From NCBI RefSeq assembly GCF_947179165.1, contig NC_077239.1:68180634-68244633 (forward strand): a stretch of 64,000 nucleotides of DNA, given 5' to 3'. Shown in pieces: positions 22,410 to 33,652 of this stretch (its first letter is position 1; each line of letters starts with the position of its first letter). A program made the position numbers and the translations under genes. The stretch is from Solanum dulcamara. Taxonomy: Eukaryota; Streptophyta; Magnoliopsida; Solanales; Solanaceae. The notes under the pieces are model-generated. The model had not been told where the DNA came from and searched no databases. It saw only the letters and a list, made by a program, of their open reading frames with translations.

Positions 22410-23260
22410 TTGATCCTCATGGATGCTCTACCAAATCATAAAAAAAATGTTGATATGGACTATTTCACCAAAAGGTCTCAAAGAATTATAAGAAGGAATG
22501 GTAAATTTCAAAGAAGAGGGAACTCAAGCAAGCATGCAAGGAGAAATGATACTTGCTACAAGTATGAGAAATCTGGAGAAATGTCCACTCCACAAGAAGG
22601 ATTACAAGGACTACATCAAAAACAATCCAGAGAAAGCCTATAAAAGGAACAATGTTCCTAAAAAGAACAAGAAGAAAGAAGTTGAGGACACTTCATTGTC
22701 GGTTGTTGAAGATGAGTCTTTAACTTTTGACTCATCATTTTCTTTCATGGCTGCCTCAGTTACTGAAGATGAAGAAGAGATAAATTTTCTTGATGTTATG
22801 AACAATCTCAAAGATTATTCTATGAAGGAGTTGCGAGCCTTAGCTAGTGTTTTAATTTATGCTTACTATGAGCTCATTGAAGAAAAAAAGTTCTTAACTA
22901 ATGCTCTTGCTGAGTTTGAAGTTGAAAATCCTTCTCTAACAAATAAAATCTTTGAGCTTGAAGGAAACTTTTGTCCTTGTCTGCTGAAAGTGAGAATTTG
23001 AATGAAAAGCTGAAAGATTACTCTCACAATAGTTCAAAGGGAAAGGGAGAAAGTGGTAGGTTGCAGTTTGAATTTGAAGAAAAGCTAAAACAGTCCAAAG
23101 AAAAGCTTATTGCCTCTCTTGAAAGAAACAGGGAACTGGAGAGGGACCTGATCAAGATTAAAGTTGATCTTGAAAAGTCAGTTTGTTGGATAGCCTCGTC
23201 AAAGACCTCAACACATCTAGCCAATATGAGATCCAACACTAGAGAAGGTCTTTTTTGTTG
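22410..23260 (+). pseudogene. Copia-D gag remnant
   Basis: Shows a basic segment (FQRRGN, about 22510), a decayed zinc knuckle (CYKYGKSG-like then CPLHKKDYKDY, about 22555-22610), and an acidic, leucine- and glutamate-rich tail (22620-23240; KEVEDTSLSVVEDES, ELIEEKKFL, EEKLKQSKEKLIASLERNRELERDLIK) predicted to be a coiled coil. SIRE-type gag proteins carry such a tail. At least one frameshift (near 22980). Confidence 0.8.
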
Positions 23261-25060
23261 AAAGATTTGTGCACCCTATAATCCTCATAGTAAGTATGTG
23301 TCAAATCTTGACAATTGGTTGTACACTCATTGTGGCATAAATGGTTATTATAAAAATGCACGTCCTGCTAAAATTTCTACCGATGAAAAGTTTTGGAAGC
23401 ATGCTGAGACAACAGGGAACTCAAAGGGACATGGTCCCAAGTCTATAAAGACCAGGCTACCATTTTGGGAAAAAAGTCTTATTCATCCATTATCTTATTT
23501 TTGGAAATCCAAACTTGTTTGGGTTTTTAAGTCTAACAAGTGATTTTGCAGGTAGGGTAGAGAGAGAGAAGACAGTCTAATGGGTAAAAAATAATAATAT
23601 TGATAGTGGCTGCTAAGCTAATGACAGAAAAGATGGAAAATCCTCTCACTCAAAGCTTTCAAAAAGGGAAGTACTTCTTTTTATGATGTCATCTTGATAG
23701 AAAAGAAGTTCAATAATGTGCATGTGGACCTGGTTGCTGGTTTGTCAAAGATGAAATTCACAGTTTCAAGGGAACTATTACTACTTTTCTGTTCCTCAGA
23801 AAGTTGATCAACAAGATGATGATGTTGAAATGTATCATAAGAGACTTGGACATGCAATTCCATCTCTTCTTAGCAAGATGATGATGAAGATTTTCGTATA
23901 GGTTCTGCCTTGATAAAATTCTTAAATTACAAAGTGTATGGTGCACGTGCCCAAAGAAATCAAGTTCATTCTTCTTTCAATCTAAGGAAGTAGTTGGTAC
24001 ATCCAAGCCACTCTATCCTTTTTATATGGATCTGTGTGGGCCAATAAAGATTCTTAGTTGAGAAGAGGCGAGAGACCGGGTAGAGATATGGTTCCTCCTG
24101 AAGCTGATCTTCAAATAGATGAAAGTGAAAATGCACCTACAGAAGAAACAAGTTCATTAGTTCTCGAAAGGAACAAAGTGTGGCACCTGATCCACAAGCC
24201 CATTGACAGAACTATCATAGGGACCAGGTTGGGTTGGTGTACAAAAAAAACTTGATGCGCATGGTGAAATCACAAGGAACAAATCTAAGCTGATGGTTCA
24301 ACGATACAATCATAAAGAAGGAATTGATTGTGATGAGATCTTTGCTCCGATTACAAGGATGAAAGCAATAAGAATTCTCAATGGGATTCAAATGAATGTG
24401 AAAAGTATCTTTCTTAATAGGTACTTGAAGGAGGAATCGTATGTCAATCAGCCCCCTAGTTTTGAAAAAATATTGATTAACCAAATCATGTGCTAAAACT
24501 AGACACTAGGGACCTGGTCATCTCACTTGAAAACTGCTATAAGAAGTCTGAGATACTTACGGGGACCTGGTCGTATTTTGTCCATCTGGTGATTTTTTTT
24601 AACTATGCTTATGCAAATTTTACAGGGTACCTGGTTGATAGAAAGCACATCAGGAATGCCTCATTTTTTGGGTTTCCTCCATGATGTTCTGTGGCACAAA
24701 GAAGAAAAAATTAGTAGCTCATTTCATAGTTGAGTCAGAACATGTAGCAGACGCATCATGTTGTGCTTAGCTCCTATGGATCAAGCAACAACTTAAGAAT
24801 TTTGGGAAAATTACCAATACTTTCAACTTTTATGTGACAACACTAGTACATTGAATTGACCAAGAATGTAGTGCATCATAAGAGAACCAAGCACAATGAT
24901 GTGAGACATCATTTTTGAGGGACAATGTAGAGAAGGAAAATATTTGCATGAATTCTTGCAAAACTAAAAACCAAGTAGTAGACCTATTCACAAATCTTTA
25001 AACAGGGATCAATGCAAGAAAAATAGTCTGAAATTGGGGATAATCAACTTGAATTGACTC
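23261..25060 (+). pseudogene. Copia-D pol remnants: pre-integrase, RT, RNase H
   Basis: MYHKRLGHA (about 23830) is the HHCC zinc motif ahead of integrase. MDLCGPIKIL-like sequence follows near 24028, after which the integrase core is missing (sequence jumps at about 24058). RT fragments: KVWHLIHKPIDRTIIGTR (24176), QRYNHKEGIDCDEIFAPITRMKAIR (24298). RNase H fragments: GYLVDRKHIRNASF (24628), SEHVADASCC (24733), LLWIKQQLKNFG (24770), VRHHFLRDNVEKENI (24903). Many stops. Confidence 0.82.
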
Positions 25061-26698
25061 ACTCTAGTTGATGCTATCAACCCTCTCATTGGCTTTGATT
25101 AGGGAACATGTATCCTTGTTAGTAATGTGTATCTTTTGGTCTAAATTCAGTATTATACCTTTTGTAGGTATACACACATGATGGACTAGCTAAGGAAGAA
25201 AAGCTGATGGGGCAGACTCAAGGCAAGTATCCTTCAAACAAGTTCAAGAGAGGGACCAGGTCCTTCCTCAAAGGTTAGTATCAAACTTATTGCTGTTTAA
25301 AATGCCATTGAGAACTGTTCAAAAATGCCATGTGCCTTTTTCCACCTATGTAATTTGTTGTCACATATCTTAGAATGTCTCAAGCATTTTCTTTTAATTC
25401 ATCCCTTGAAAACAAGAATCCATATCTTTTCAAAACCTTAATTTTTGGCTTTTCAGTCATGTTGTCTCTTTCCCTTCGCTTCTCCTAATACAACATTTAT
25501 TCCTTATAGGTCCCATCAGTTCTTGATTTGGCTGTCTCTGACTCTCTCTTAGAGGCAGATCACTAGTCTTAACCTGGTCTCATTCCTACATGTGCAATTT
25601 AACATATATTTAAGGGTGACCTATCAAAAAAATGAAGGAGAAATAGATCAAGGTTATTTATTGAACAAGATCTTTACCCATTACAAGATAAAATTTGGCA
25701 AAGAAATTGTATGGATAGTGAAGCAATCATTCTTATTAACCACTCTTATTGAATGTGAGTGTGTTAAGAGAAAAATAGGTAACAAAGAAAAGACCCAAGT
25801 GTCAAGACTGTGGAACAACAATAGAAGCTGAAGGTTGATCTGAAGAAGATGACTGCTGCAATGGCAAGGCATGGGGTTAAAATTCCTAATTTGAAAATCA
25901 CCTTACCGAAAGACCTGACTTAGGGACCAAGTTGTGATGAGACTTTTTAGAATAAAAATATTGATTTGAAGGCACAAGTTCATGCCTTAACTGCTAAAAA
26001 TAAGAGTCTTACTGTGAAATGGAAGACCTAACCAACAATTGATATATGCTTATGCTGCTGAAAAAGAGTGCATGATGATGGTTCTCCATTCTTTTCTTCC
26101 TTGTCCTCCCTCTTCCTAATCTTTTTACTTTATTTGATTCCTACCCTAAATGTATTTATTTGCTGTCTACGTGGCTATAACTGATCAGTTCCCTTATGCA
26201 TTTTTGTTAATGCAATGCTTTTGATGCTATGATGATGAACTATGAATGAAACTTTGCCTTTTTGTCTACTATTCTTCTTTTCTTGATATTGGCTAGTTCA
26301 TTCATGTTAGTGTTGCCCAGTGGCCATGAATTTATCGAGAGTGCATATTATTTTACTTGATTTTCTGTTCTAACTTTTTTATGATGCCTAAAAGGGTAAA
26401 AAATATTAATGACAGGTAGCCAGTTCGGATCAAGGGATCTGGTTCATATGGAAGGGGGAAGATAATGTCGATAAGGGAAATAGTTTGTTATCATCAAAAA
26501 GGGAAAAATATTGTATTGGGTTTTGATGATTTAACAAACTATCGTTCAACAAAATGATGCAAGGAGGGACATGGGAGACAAGAAATGTATACTGATAGGG
26601 GGAAGTTATGTGTTCATGTTAATTGCGAAGCTATGTGATAGGGGGACCATCTTACCTGTTTGCAGAAACATAAGCACAAGTCTACATGGTTTGTCATC
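25061..26698 (+). other. Copia-D region between RNase H and 3' LTR
   Basis: About 1.6 kb in the place where SIRE-type elements carry an extra (sometimes env-like) reading frame. Only fragments remain: a basic segment (25592-25830) and a coiled-coil-like LKAQVHALTAKNKSLTV (about 25968-26018). No family was recognised. A near-copy of the polypurine/LTR junction occurs at 26487-26535. Confidence 0.5.
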
Positions 26699-26715
26699 AT
26701 CAAAATGGGAGAAAA
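26699..26715 (+). other. Copia-D polypurine tract
   Basis: TCAAAATGGGAGAAAA directly before the LTR start TGTTACAATTC, preceded by GTTTGTCATCA. It primes plus-strand DNA synthesis. Confidence 0.75.
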
Positions 26716-27735
26716 TGTTACAATTCAAGTTTTGATGCATCAACAAACCATGGGACCGGATTGGCAGACCTGGTTTCATTATCAGTGTGTGTCACATACC
26801 AAATGGGAGACAGCTATAAAAGCTGCCACCACCTTCTCTGATTGGTGGGAAAATCAGAAGAGACTACTAACCATGAGACCTGATCGGGGGACCTGGTCGA
26901 CCTGGTCCAGCTGTAAAAGCTGCCACCACCTGCTGTGGTTGGTGGGCAGCAGTTGAAGGATAGAGACATTTAGCCAATCAGAAAGTACTAGGTTGTTTCA
27001 TACATATGCTAACTACTATCTTTAGAACATGAAACAAATCAGTTCCACACATCACATTTACAAGGCAAAAGGAAAAAATAGTGTGTGCTCAAAAGAAAGA
27101 ATACTTCCTCAAAGCAGCAGGGGACCTGATCGAGCTACTATTGAAGAATAGTTTTTAGGCTGTTGCTTTGTTGTAATGTTGTGTCTTATGTTCAACATTG
27201 TAAGATCAGTTACTATGCTATAAAGGAATATTAATCATCTTTCCTTGTATCAGGTTTGCATCGAGTTCATAGTTAGAGTTAGCTTTGAAAAGTGTGTTTG
27301 AAGTCTATGTCAACTAGAGGTAGTTGGTATAGTGGGAAATAGAGTTATTGCTTAGTTTCGGAGTCATGGCTAGAGTTAGCTTAATCGGAGTATTCAAAAT
27401 CTATGTCAACTAGAGTTAGTTGGGATAGTGCGCAATAGAGGTATTGCGTAGGTTCAAAGTCTTGTAATAGAGGTATTGCAAGCCACGGGGTGGAGAGGGT
27501 TAGTATCTAGTTACAATAGGTTGTAATAGATTATTTTGCTCTTGCATCTCAGTGAAGAATGGTTGGTAAAATTCTGTTGGACAGGTCGTGGTTTTTCCTC
27601 CCTTGAGCAAGGAGGTTTTCCACATAAACATTGTGTGTCATTTTACCTTCTGCACTTAATTTGAGCATTTTGTTAACTGATTGTGTCAAGGGACCTGGTC
27701 CCCTGACTCGTGTGGTAGATTCGTACAAGCCAACA
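26716..27735 (+). repeat. Copia-D right LTR (1020 bp)
   Basis: Starts TGTTACAATTCAAG and ends ...ACAAGCCAACA; aligns to the left LTR along its whole length apart from the 177-bp duplication there. It is followed by ATTGATATCAGAAC (27736-27749), a decayed copy of the primer site, and leader sequence up to about 27785. Confidence 0.9.
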
Positions 27736-27785
27736 ATTGATATCAGAACAACTTCTTTCTAAAAGGTTAACACCTAGAAAGGTTA

Positions 27786-28020
27786 ACATATTTACCACCG
27801 AGCAACAAATACGTGAAACTAACTAATATCAATAGCCCCATAATGGTATACAGAAATATGCCAAAGGAATTTCAAGCTATGGATTACGGTAAATGTGGGT
27901 AATTAAATACATCTAATTATAATATCCGACTTTATAACTACTTCTGCTGCCATTATCTACAAGGGAACTACAAGAAGGAAAAAGAACTAGCTATCAAAAG
28001 CAAGATTGTATCATGAGCAT
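27786..28020. other. Intergenic DNA, nothing recognised
   Basis: AT-rich, no coding similarity seen. Confidence 0.5.
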
Positions 28021-28637
28021 TAGGGCTGTAGAGGGCAAACCGATAAACCGCATCAAATCGACAAATCGAATCAAATCGGAAAAAAAACCCGACTAGTGAT
28101 TTGGTTTGACTTGGCTTGGTGTTTGGAAAAAAAACCCGACCATTATAGGGTTGGTTTGATTTTAACTAAAAAAAGTCAAACCAAACTCAAACCGACCTGA
28201 TTATAGATATACTACTTTTAAATTATGTTATACATAAAAATATTTATTAAAATATAATTTATAAATATTTTTTAAAAATTTTTCATAATTTTTGTTTTCT
28301 TTCTTACATTTAGATTTGGACTTGAGAAGCCCATCTAAATAATATACAAAAAAAGTTCATCTTATAAAGTTATATTGTAAAGTTAAAACTTCAAATAATG
28401 TTCTGCCTCCATCTTATATGTTGATATTTTGTACTAGAACTCTTTTTAAGAAGCACTGCTCTGTGTTTATTATTAGATACTATGAAAAACCCGATAAACC
28501 CGAAAAAACCCGAGAAAAATTGATATCGAAAAACCCGACTTTTATTGGTTTGGTTTGGTTTATAGATTTAATAACCCGACACAAATAATTTGGTTTGATT
28601 TGTAAAAAATCCAAACCAACCCGGTTCATGTACACCC
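28021..28637. mobile_element. MITE-like element, copy 1
   Basis: Begins TAGGGCTGTAGAGGGCAAAC and ends CGGTTCATGTACACCC, giving short inverted ends (GGGCTGTA / TGTACACCC). Rich in AACCGA/TTGGTTTGGTTT words on opposite strands. Near-identical in layout to 52953-53627, which is why it is called a mobile family. No coding capacity. No clear target duplication for this copy. Confidence 0.75.
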
Positions 28638-28990
28638 GACCATCACCACAATTCATTATCTGAACCTAACGAAAGAAGCAAATATATGTTGCTATTAAAA
28701 GTAAAACTGTAGCGTGACACACAGGATTTGTTAAGCACACATGATATTTATAAGCCAAAAGTTTATCTAATATTCTATAGAAACTCAAAAGTCATGTTGG
28801 TGAGATATGTCTTCTGAATTTATGGTCATCCATTGGCCGTTACAAAGGAGTGAAATGACATAGACATGGAATAGGAACTTAATTCCCCAAAACTAATAAA
28901 TTTAAATGTGCAATTAGTGCAATTATTGATTCTAGTACCAAGGAATTAAAGGTACATCCACGGTGCCTGAGTTTCGTCATAGCTAATTCA
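28638..28990. other. Intergenic DNA, nothing recognised
   Basis: AT-rich, no coding similarity or repeat structure noted. Confidence 0.5.
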
Positions 28991-29190
28991 TTGAATAATA
29001 TAATTAGGGTCCTTTTGTCTTCTTGATAATAATAAATTGAATAATATAATTAAGGGTCTTTTTGTCTTCCTAACAATAATTAATAGCTTGATAATAAATT
29101 GAATAAGAGTATAATTAGGAGTATTTTTGTCCTCTACATTATAATAACTTGATGATAAATTGAATAATATAATTAGGGGTCTTTAATTCA
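28991..29190. repeat. Four degenerate tandem copies of a roughly 50-65 bp unit
   Basis: The unit is AATTGAATAATATAATTAGGG followed by TCTTTTTGTCTTC and a TTGATAATAA spacer, repeated near 28991, 29036, 29098 and 29158 with small differences. Confidence 0.7.
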
Positions 29191-29271
29191 CCGTACTTAA
29201 ATATTTTATAATATATTTTGATTTAAATCGTAATTCAACTTTTAATTTTGAGCTTCCTACTTTTAATAATA

Positions 29272-29310
29272 CTAGTTTAGTGTACGTGCTTTGCATGTCT
29301 ATACCGCATT
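29272..29310 (-). mobile_element. Possible Helitron 3' terminus
   Basis: The minus strand reads ATGCAAAGCACGTACACTAAACTAG followed by T: a short hairpin-like GC word, about 10 nt, then CTAG before T. This fits plant Helitron 3' ends (hairpin, CTRR, inserted at AT). No matching 5' TC end was found. Confidence 0.3.
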
Positions 29311-29703
29311 AATATATATAATGAACAAATCATTACATGCAACATATATCATTGAATACACAACTTTTAATGATTACGTAAATATTACTAAACAATATAT
29401 TTGAGTTATAAAATAAATACCATAAAAAAATTTAAGTTCCTGAAAATGATCAAAAATTGTTCCGATTTAGTACCTAAATAAAGGGTAGATGAAAATGAAA
29501 TCTCTATTGAATTCATAAGCCAAAAAGAAAATGTTACATTAGTTTAATGCATAATGATAATTTGAAGTTGAGTAATTAAGTGGTTAAAATTTAATAACAA
29601 AAAAAGACTCCTTTAACATAAAATGAGTGCTTCAATATTTTCTAACATGAGTTTGGCGTTTAATTAAAAAGGCTCCTAAATATAAAAAGAGCACTTCAGT
29701 GTA

Positions 29704-30867
29704 GTGTAGGGGTGTATATGATCGGGTTGATTCAGGTTTTTTAAATACCAAATTAAATTATTTGTATTGAGTTTTTAAATTCATAAATCAAACCAAATAA
29801 ATTAAATTTGGACTTTTTAACATTGATTTTTTCAAAAAAAATTTCGAATTTCTCGGGTTTTCAGATTTTGGGGGGTTTTCAGTAGAGTATTCATACCTAT
29901 ATATAATTAACTTGTGCTTCAAATATTATTTTTAGCCCTACCAAAATATAACTATCTAAGGTGTTTCTTAAGAAAATAATACAAAATATGAGATGAATGA
30001 TCACACTAAAATATTCAATAAAAAATGATAAGAAATTGTAAAATAAATATTGCAAATTAATATATTATAATGAAAATGATCATAATTTAAAAGTACTAAA
30101 TCATGCTAAAATAAGTCTATAAGTATTAATTACATGATTAACTATTAAAGAAAAACTAAAATTAGGTTATATATTTTAATTGTCTAAACCAATGTAAACC
30201 AAATAACAAATATTCAACATTATTGTCATTGTTAGTGTTAAATATTTTTTTTTAGCATTAGTATTAATTTGATTTTGAATATTTGAGCTTTATTAGAGTC
30301 AGTAATATCTATTAACTATAATCTTCATTGAACCACTCAAAATTCTAAGTTTCAAACTTGAAATAATACGTTAAAAGATACTTAAATATGATGGAAAAGT
30401 ATAAGAAATATTTATAAATTATATCAAAGTAAATAATTTTATGTATAAAATAAAATTTTAAAAAATTTATATATAATGTCGGGTTAGTTTGGTCTCGGGT
30501 TGACTTATTTAAATTTAGACCAAACCAATCTAAGAGCCCATTTGGATTAGCTTATAAGCTATTTTCAGTTTTTTTGAGTGTTTGACTAGCCAACTTAGAT
30601 TCATTTTATGCTTAAAATAAGTTCCAAAAAATAATTGGGTTTGTTTGACTTAGATTATCTAAACTGAAGCCAAAAAAATAAGTTGAGTTACCCCAGCCTT
30701 TTTTTTAGCTTAAAATAAGCAGTTTTCAACTTATAAGTAGCTTAAAAAAAGCTTATCCAAACAGGCGGTAAGTATAATCAGATTTTTTCTTCCAATACCA
30801 AATCACTAATCGATTTTTTTTCGATTTATGATTTAATTTAATTTTCAGTTCGATTTTTTACACCCCT
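29704..30867. mobile_element. Long MITE with inverted ends, interrupted by another MITE
   Basis: Inverted termini TAGGGGTGTA (29707-29716) and TACACCCCT (30859-30867). A direct repeat ACTTCAGTGTA occurs just outside (29693-29703 and 30868-30878), consistent with the 9-11 bp duplications made by Mutator-like elements. A few extra bases (GTG) separate the left repeat from the inverted end. The terminal words resemble those of the elements at 28021 and 52953. No transposase. Confidence 0.7.
30534..30768. mobile_element. Tourist-like MITE (235 bp) with TAA duplication
   Basis: The left end GAGCCCATTTGGATTAGCTTA and the right end, read inverted, CCGCCTGTTTGGATAAGCTT pair as terminal inverted repeats. 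TAA flanks both sides (30531-30533 and 30769-30771), the target preference of PIF/Harbinger elements. It is nested in the MITE at 29704-30867. Confidence 0.82.
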
Positions 30868-30879
30868 ACTTCAGTGTAA

Positions 30880-31072
30880 AAAAACATAGTAATGCATAAG
30901 GTAATAAAAATAAGACTCATTTTTCAAAATGGTTCATAATAACAAAATATGATTATTTTGTTTTGGCTAAATTATCATATTTTGTTTTGGCTAAATTAAG
31001 CAAATAGATTAGCTTTGTAAAACTTAGCTTCACCCTTGGCTTCCTTATTGTTTGATTATGTTGGTACAAAAA
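30880..31072. other. Intergenic AT-rich spacer
   Basis: Contains a short direct repeat (ATTTTGTTTTGGCTAAATTA twice, about 30955-31000). No gene. Confidence 0.6.
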
Positions 31073-32438
31073 TATAATGACCCGTTAGATAATTTTGAGA
31101 ACGAGTCCTCCTCCTTTCATAGAAGACCCTTTTTGTAAATTTAAGTTGAAAATTTTGGACCTTTCGATAACTTCGGTTAATTAGTTGAAGAATAATTTTA
31201 GAGAATTAATTTAATTGGTGGGCTAAAGTGTTAATTTATTTAATACCCTATACCATTTTTCTAATATTTGTTAAAATAGGTTAGTAGGGTTTGTAAATTT
31301 TAATACATAATTAGTTTGAGAAATGAAATAAAAAAGGAGAACAGCGACGAACGCATAAGCACTGAAACTGGAAAAAAAATACGGAGGAAGAAAAAAAAGA
31401 AAGGGAAAAAGAAAAATAGAGGAGAAGAGAAAAATAGGGATTTTCATTCCAAAGCGTCAAGGTAATTATTCTCATCCTTTCCATTAAATTTTTATGTGAT
31501 TATGAACATATTTTTAGGGTATATTGGTGGAGAAACAACGCTGAAATAAGAAAATATGACCCTAGGTTTTTTTCACATAAAATCTTGATTTGAGGGTCGA
31601 ATAACAATCCGTTTTAGCTTAAATTTGACATGTGAGTTTATTTTATCATGAGTGAACATAATCGGAATTTATTTTTCAGATTTGACTTCAATGACTCGAG
31701 ATGACTTTTTGACCCAATTTTTGATTCGAAAGTAAATATAGCAATATGGGTGTCATTGGATTCATATTTTTATGAAGATTATGTATTTGAACAGATTTTG
31801 ATCATTCGGAAGCGTTACGAAAGACTCAGGTTTTAAAGTGATTATTCAATTTAATTGAAGTTTAACCTTAGTTTTGAAATTCAGAAAATATGAGAATTGA
31901 CATGTTAAGTGGCATCAAGATTAGGAACGTGTTTATAGATTTGCTTAATTTTTTGGGTCTAGGCTAGACATATGGTAATAAGGGTGTTGTTAGTTTTGAA
32001 ATCTTATTGTGATTATTTATTTGACTAGATTACGTTGATTTGGAGGCTCAACGAAAAGGGAAGGCTCAAGTCCCGGAGTGATTGCTTGATTAATTAAGAC
32101 AAGTAAATTTCTAAACCTCAGTTTAAGCTTGTAAATGCTTGTATTTCTGTGTTATGTGTATTAGGGAGTAATGAGAATTGGACTGGTTATTGATTGTATG
32201 ATTGACCTTAAAATGGAGATGAGGGGTATAAAATGGTGATTCAATGACATGTATTGATGGAATTGATATGTCGTGATTATGGATTTATTTTGAACATGTA
32301 AAATGACTATGTTGATGTGAGATAGGAAAAATTATTGTTTTTGTCATGTTATTATCGTGAATTATATGAACATGAATTGATTGCATTGGTTCTGACATAC
32401 TATGCTGAGACTGAAAATGATATGAAACAAAGGGGTCA

Positions 32439-32580
32439 GGCCACACGCTCCGTGGCAAGTATTGCGAAACAAAAGGGGTCGGGCCACACACTCCGTGGTA
32501 GGATATATATATTGAGGGGATGGGCCACTCGCTCCGTGGCAGGATATATATATTGAGGGGATGGACCACTCGCTCCGTGG
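32439..32580 (+). repeat. Four GGCCAC...CTCCGTGG hairpin repeats
   Basis: GGCCACACGCTCCGTGG and close variants at 32439-32455, 32482-32498, 32522-32539 and 32563-32580, each with CCAC/GTGG arms. The last three are spaced about 41-43 bp apart and share GGATATATATATTGAGGGGATG spacers. Confidence 0.88.
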
Positions 32581-33138
32581 CAGGTTACATGGATAGAAAT
32601 GTCCCTCATGGGTTCCGGACTGTAATTCAGCGGATGTGTACCGATAGGACAGACATGCATCATCTCATTGCATTGCATCATATTTTGTTGATATTTATGA
32701 ATTCGTGTTTACCACTTATTGCTCTGTATATGCTGAACTTGACTTGATATGATTCATTGATGAGACTATTGATGAGTATTTGTGGACTGTATTACTGTTA
32801 TTATTGTACAAGTGTAGAGTTGAGATGGTTTTATGCAGGTTGTAGTTAAGGATGTTCGGTTGGGAGGACAGGAGTACTTGTATCTATTGAGCTTTGCTTA
32901 GTTTTAGTTGTCCACTTGCTGAGTACCGTGTTGTTTGGTACTCACACTTTGCTTCTACACTTGTGTAGGTTGTAAGCCCGACCTTCTTGATCTCCTACTG
33001 TTTTCTACCACATCCAAGACTATTATTTCGAGTGTTAAGGTAACTGTTACATCCATTTAGCGGACACCTCTTACTCTTTTATTATGTTTTAGTCCTATTC
33101 TAGAGACAAAAACATTGTGACTGTATTTTCTTTTGTAC

Positions 33139-33258
33139 TTTTTTTTATCCCCCATTTTGGAGGATTTATAGTGTTTCCACACTTCTCCTCCAATGTGACT
33201 CGAACTCAGGACCTACCGGTCGTGGGTGGAGGTGCTTAACCAACTAAGCAACCCTCAC
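33139..33258 (-). mobile_element. tRNA-derived SINE inside the gypsy LTR
   Basis: The minus strand reads GGGTTGCTTAGTTGGTTAAGC (polymerase III A box, 33235-33252 on plus), then GAGTTCGAGTC (B box, 33197-33207), and ends in an A-rich tail (33139-33147). This is the layout of Solanaceae SolS-type SINEs. Target duplication not resolved. Confidence 0.8.
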
Positions 33259-33455
33259 TTCGATAATGTATTAGTGACTTGTACACGTGACAAGCAGTCT
33301 TGGGGGATTTTGAGATTATTTATTTGTCTTTGAATAAGTTAAACCTCATTTTATCTCAATTACTTCCGCATTTACTTTCCATTGAGTTTTAGGCTGACTT
33401 GTCTCTGTGGGTTGAGATAAGTGCCATCATATCCGAATTCGAGTCATGACAAAAA

Positions 33456-33470
33456 TGGTATCAGAGCCCC
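33456..33470 (+). other. Gypsy primer binding site
   Basis: TGGTATCAGAGCCCC, Met-tRNA type, 4 bp after the LTR end. Confidence 0.85.
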
Positions 33471-33652
33471 AAGTTCATAGGTCTCACGTGTATACAAGCC
33501 GAGTCTAAGTAGAGACTTGAGGATCGGTACGGAGACGTCTGTACTTATCTTCGAGAGGCTATGAGGACTTTTAGGAAATTTTTCCTTTGTTTTTTCACTT
33601 CATATTATTCGTGTTGTGTTGGAACTGAATTTTCGCGTGTCCCTTTTGATAG

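Larger units (their letters stand above)
21163..27785 (+). mobile_element. Copia-D: SIRE-type copia element, heavily decayed
   Basis: The left LTR (21163-22361) is followed by a Met-tRNA primer site, gag with a long acidic/coiled tail, remnants of pre-integrase, RT and RNase H, a further low-similarity region, a polypurine tract and the right LTR (26716-27735). The order, the 'TCATCATCAAAA + purines' junction and the gag style fit the SIRE/Maximus lineage. No target duplication is seen: the left side abuts the transporter fragment. The right LTR is followed by about 50 bp of another leader copy (27736-27785). Many deletions, including the integrase core. Confidence 0.85.
31073..33451 (+). repeat. 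Gypsy 5' LTR (about 2.38 kb including a SINE)
   Basis: Start TATAATGACCCG (TG decayed to TA) and end ...GAGTCATGACA at 33451, 4 bp before the primer site. It contains four hairpin repeats (32439-32580) and a TGTGTAGGTTGTAAGCCCGACC block typical of Solanaceae gypsy LTRs. Different family from the LTR at 16734. Confidence 0.78.

Noticed and set aside
28991..29190. Repeat-spacer pattern resembling a CRISPR array
   Set aside because: Units are AT-rich and degenerate, spacers are similar to each other, and the genome is a plant; ordinary tandem repeat.
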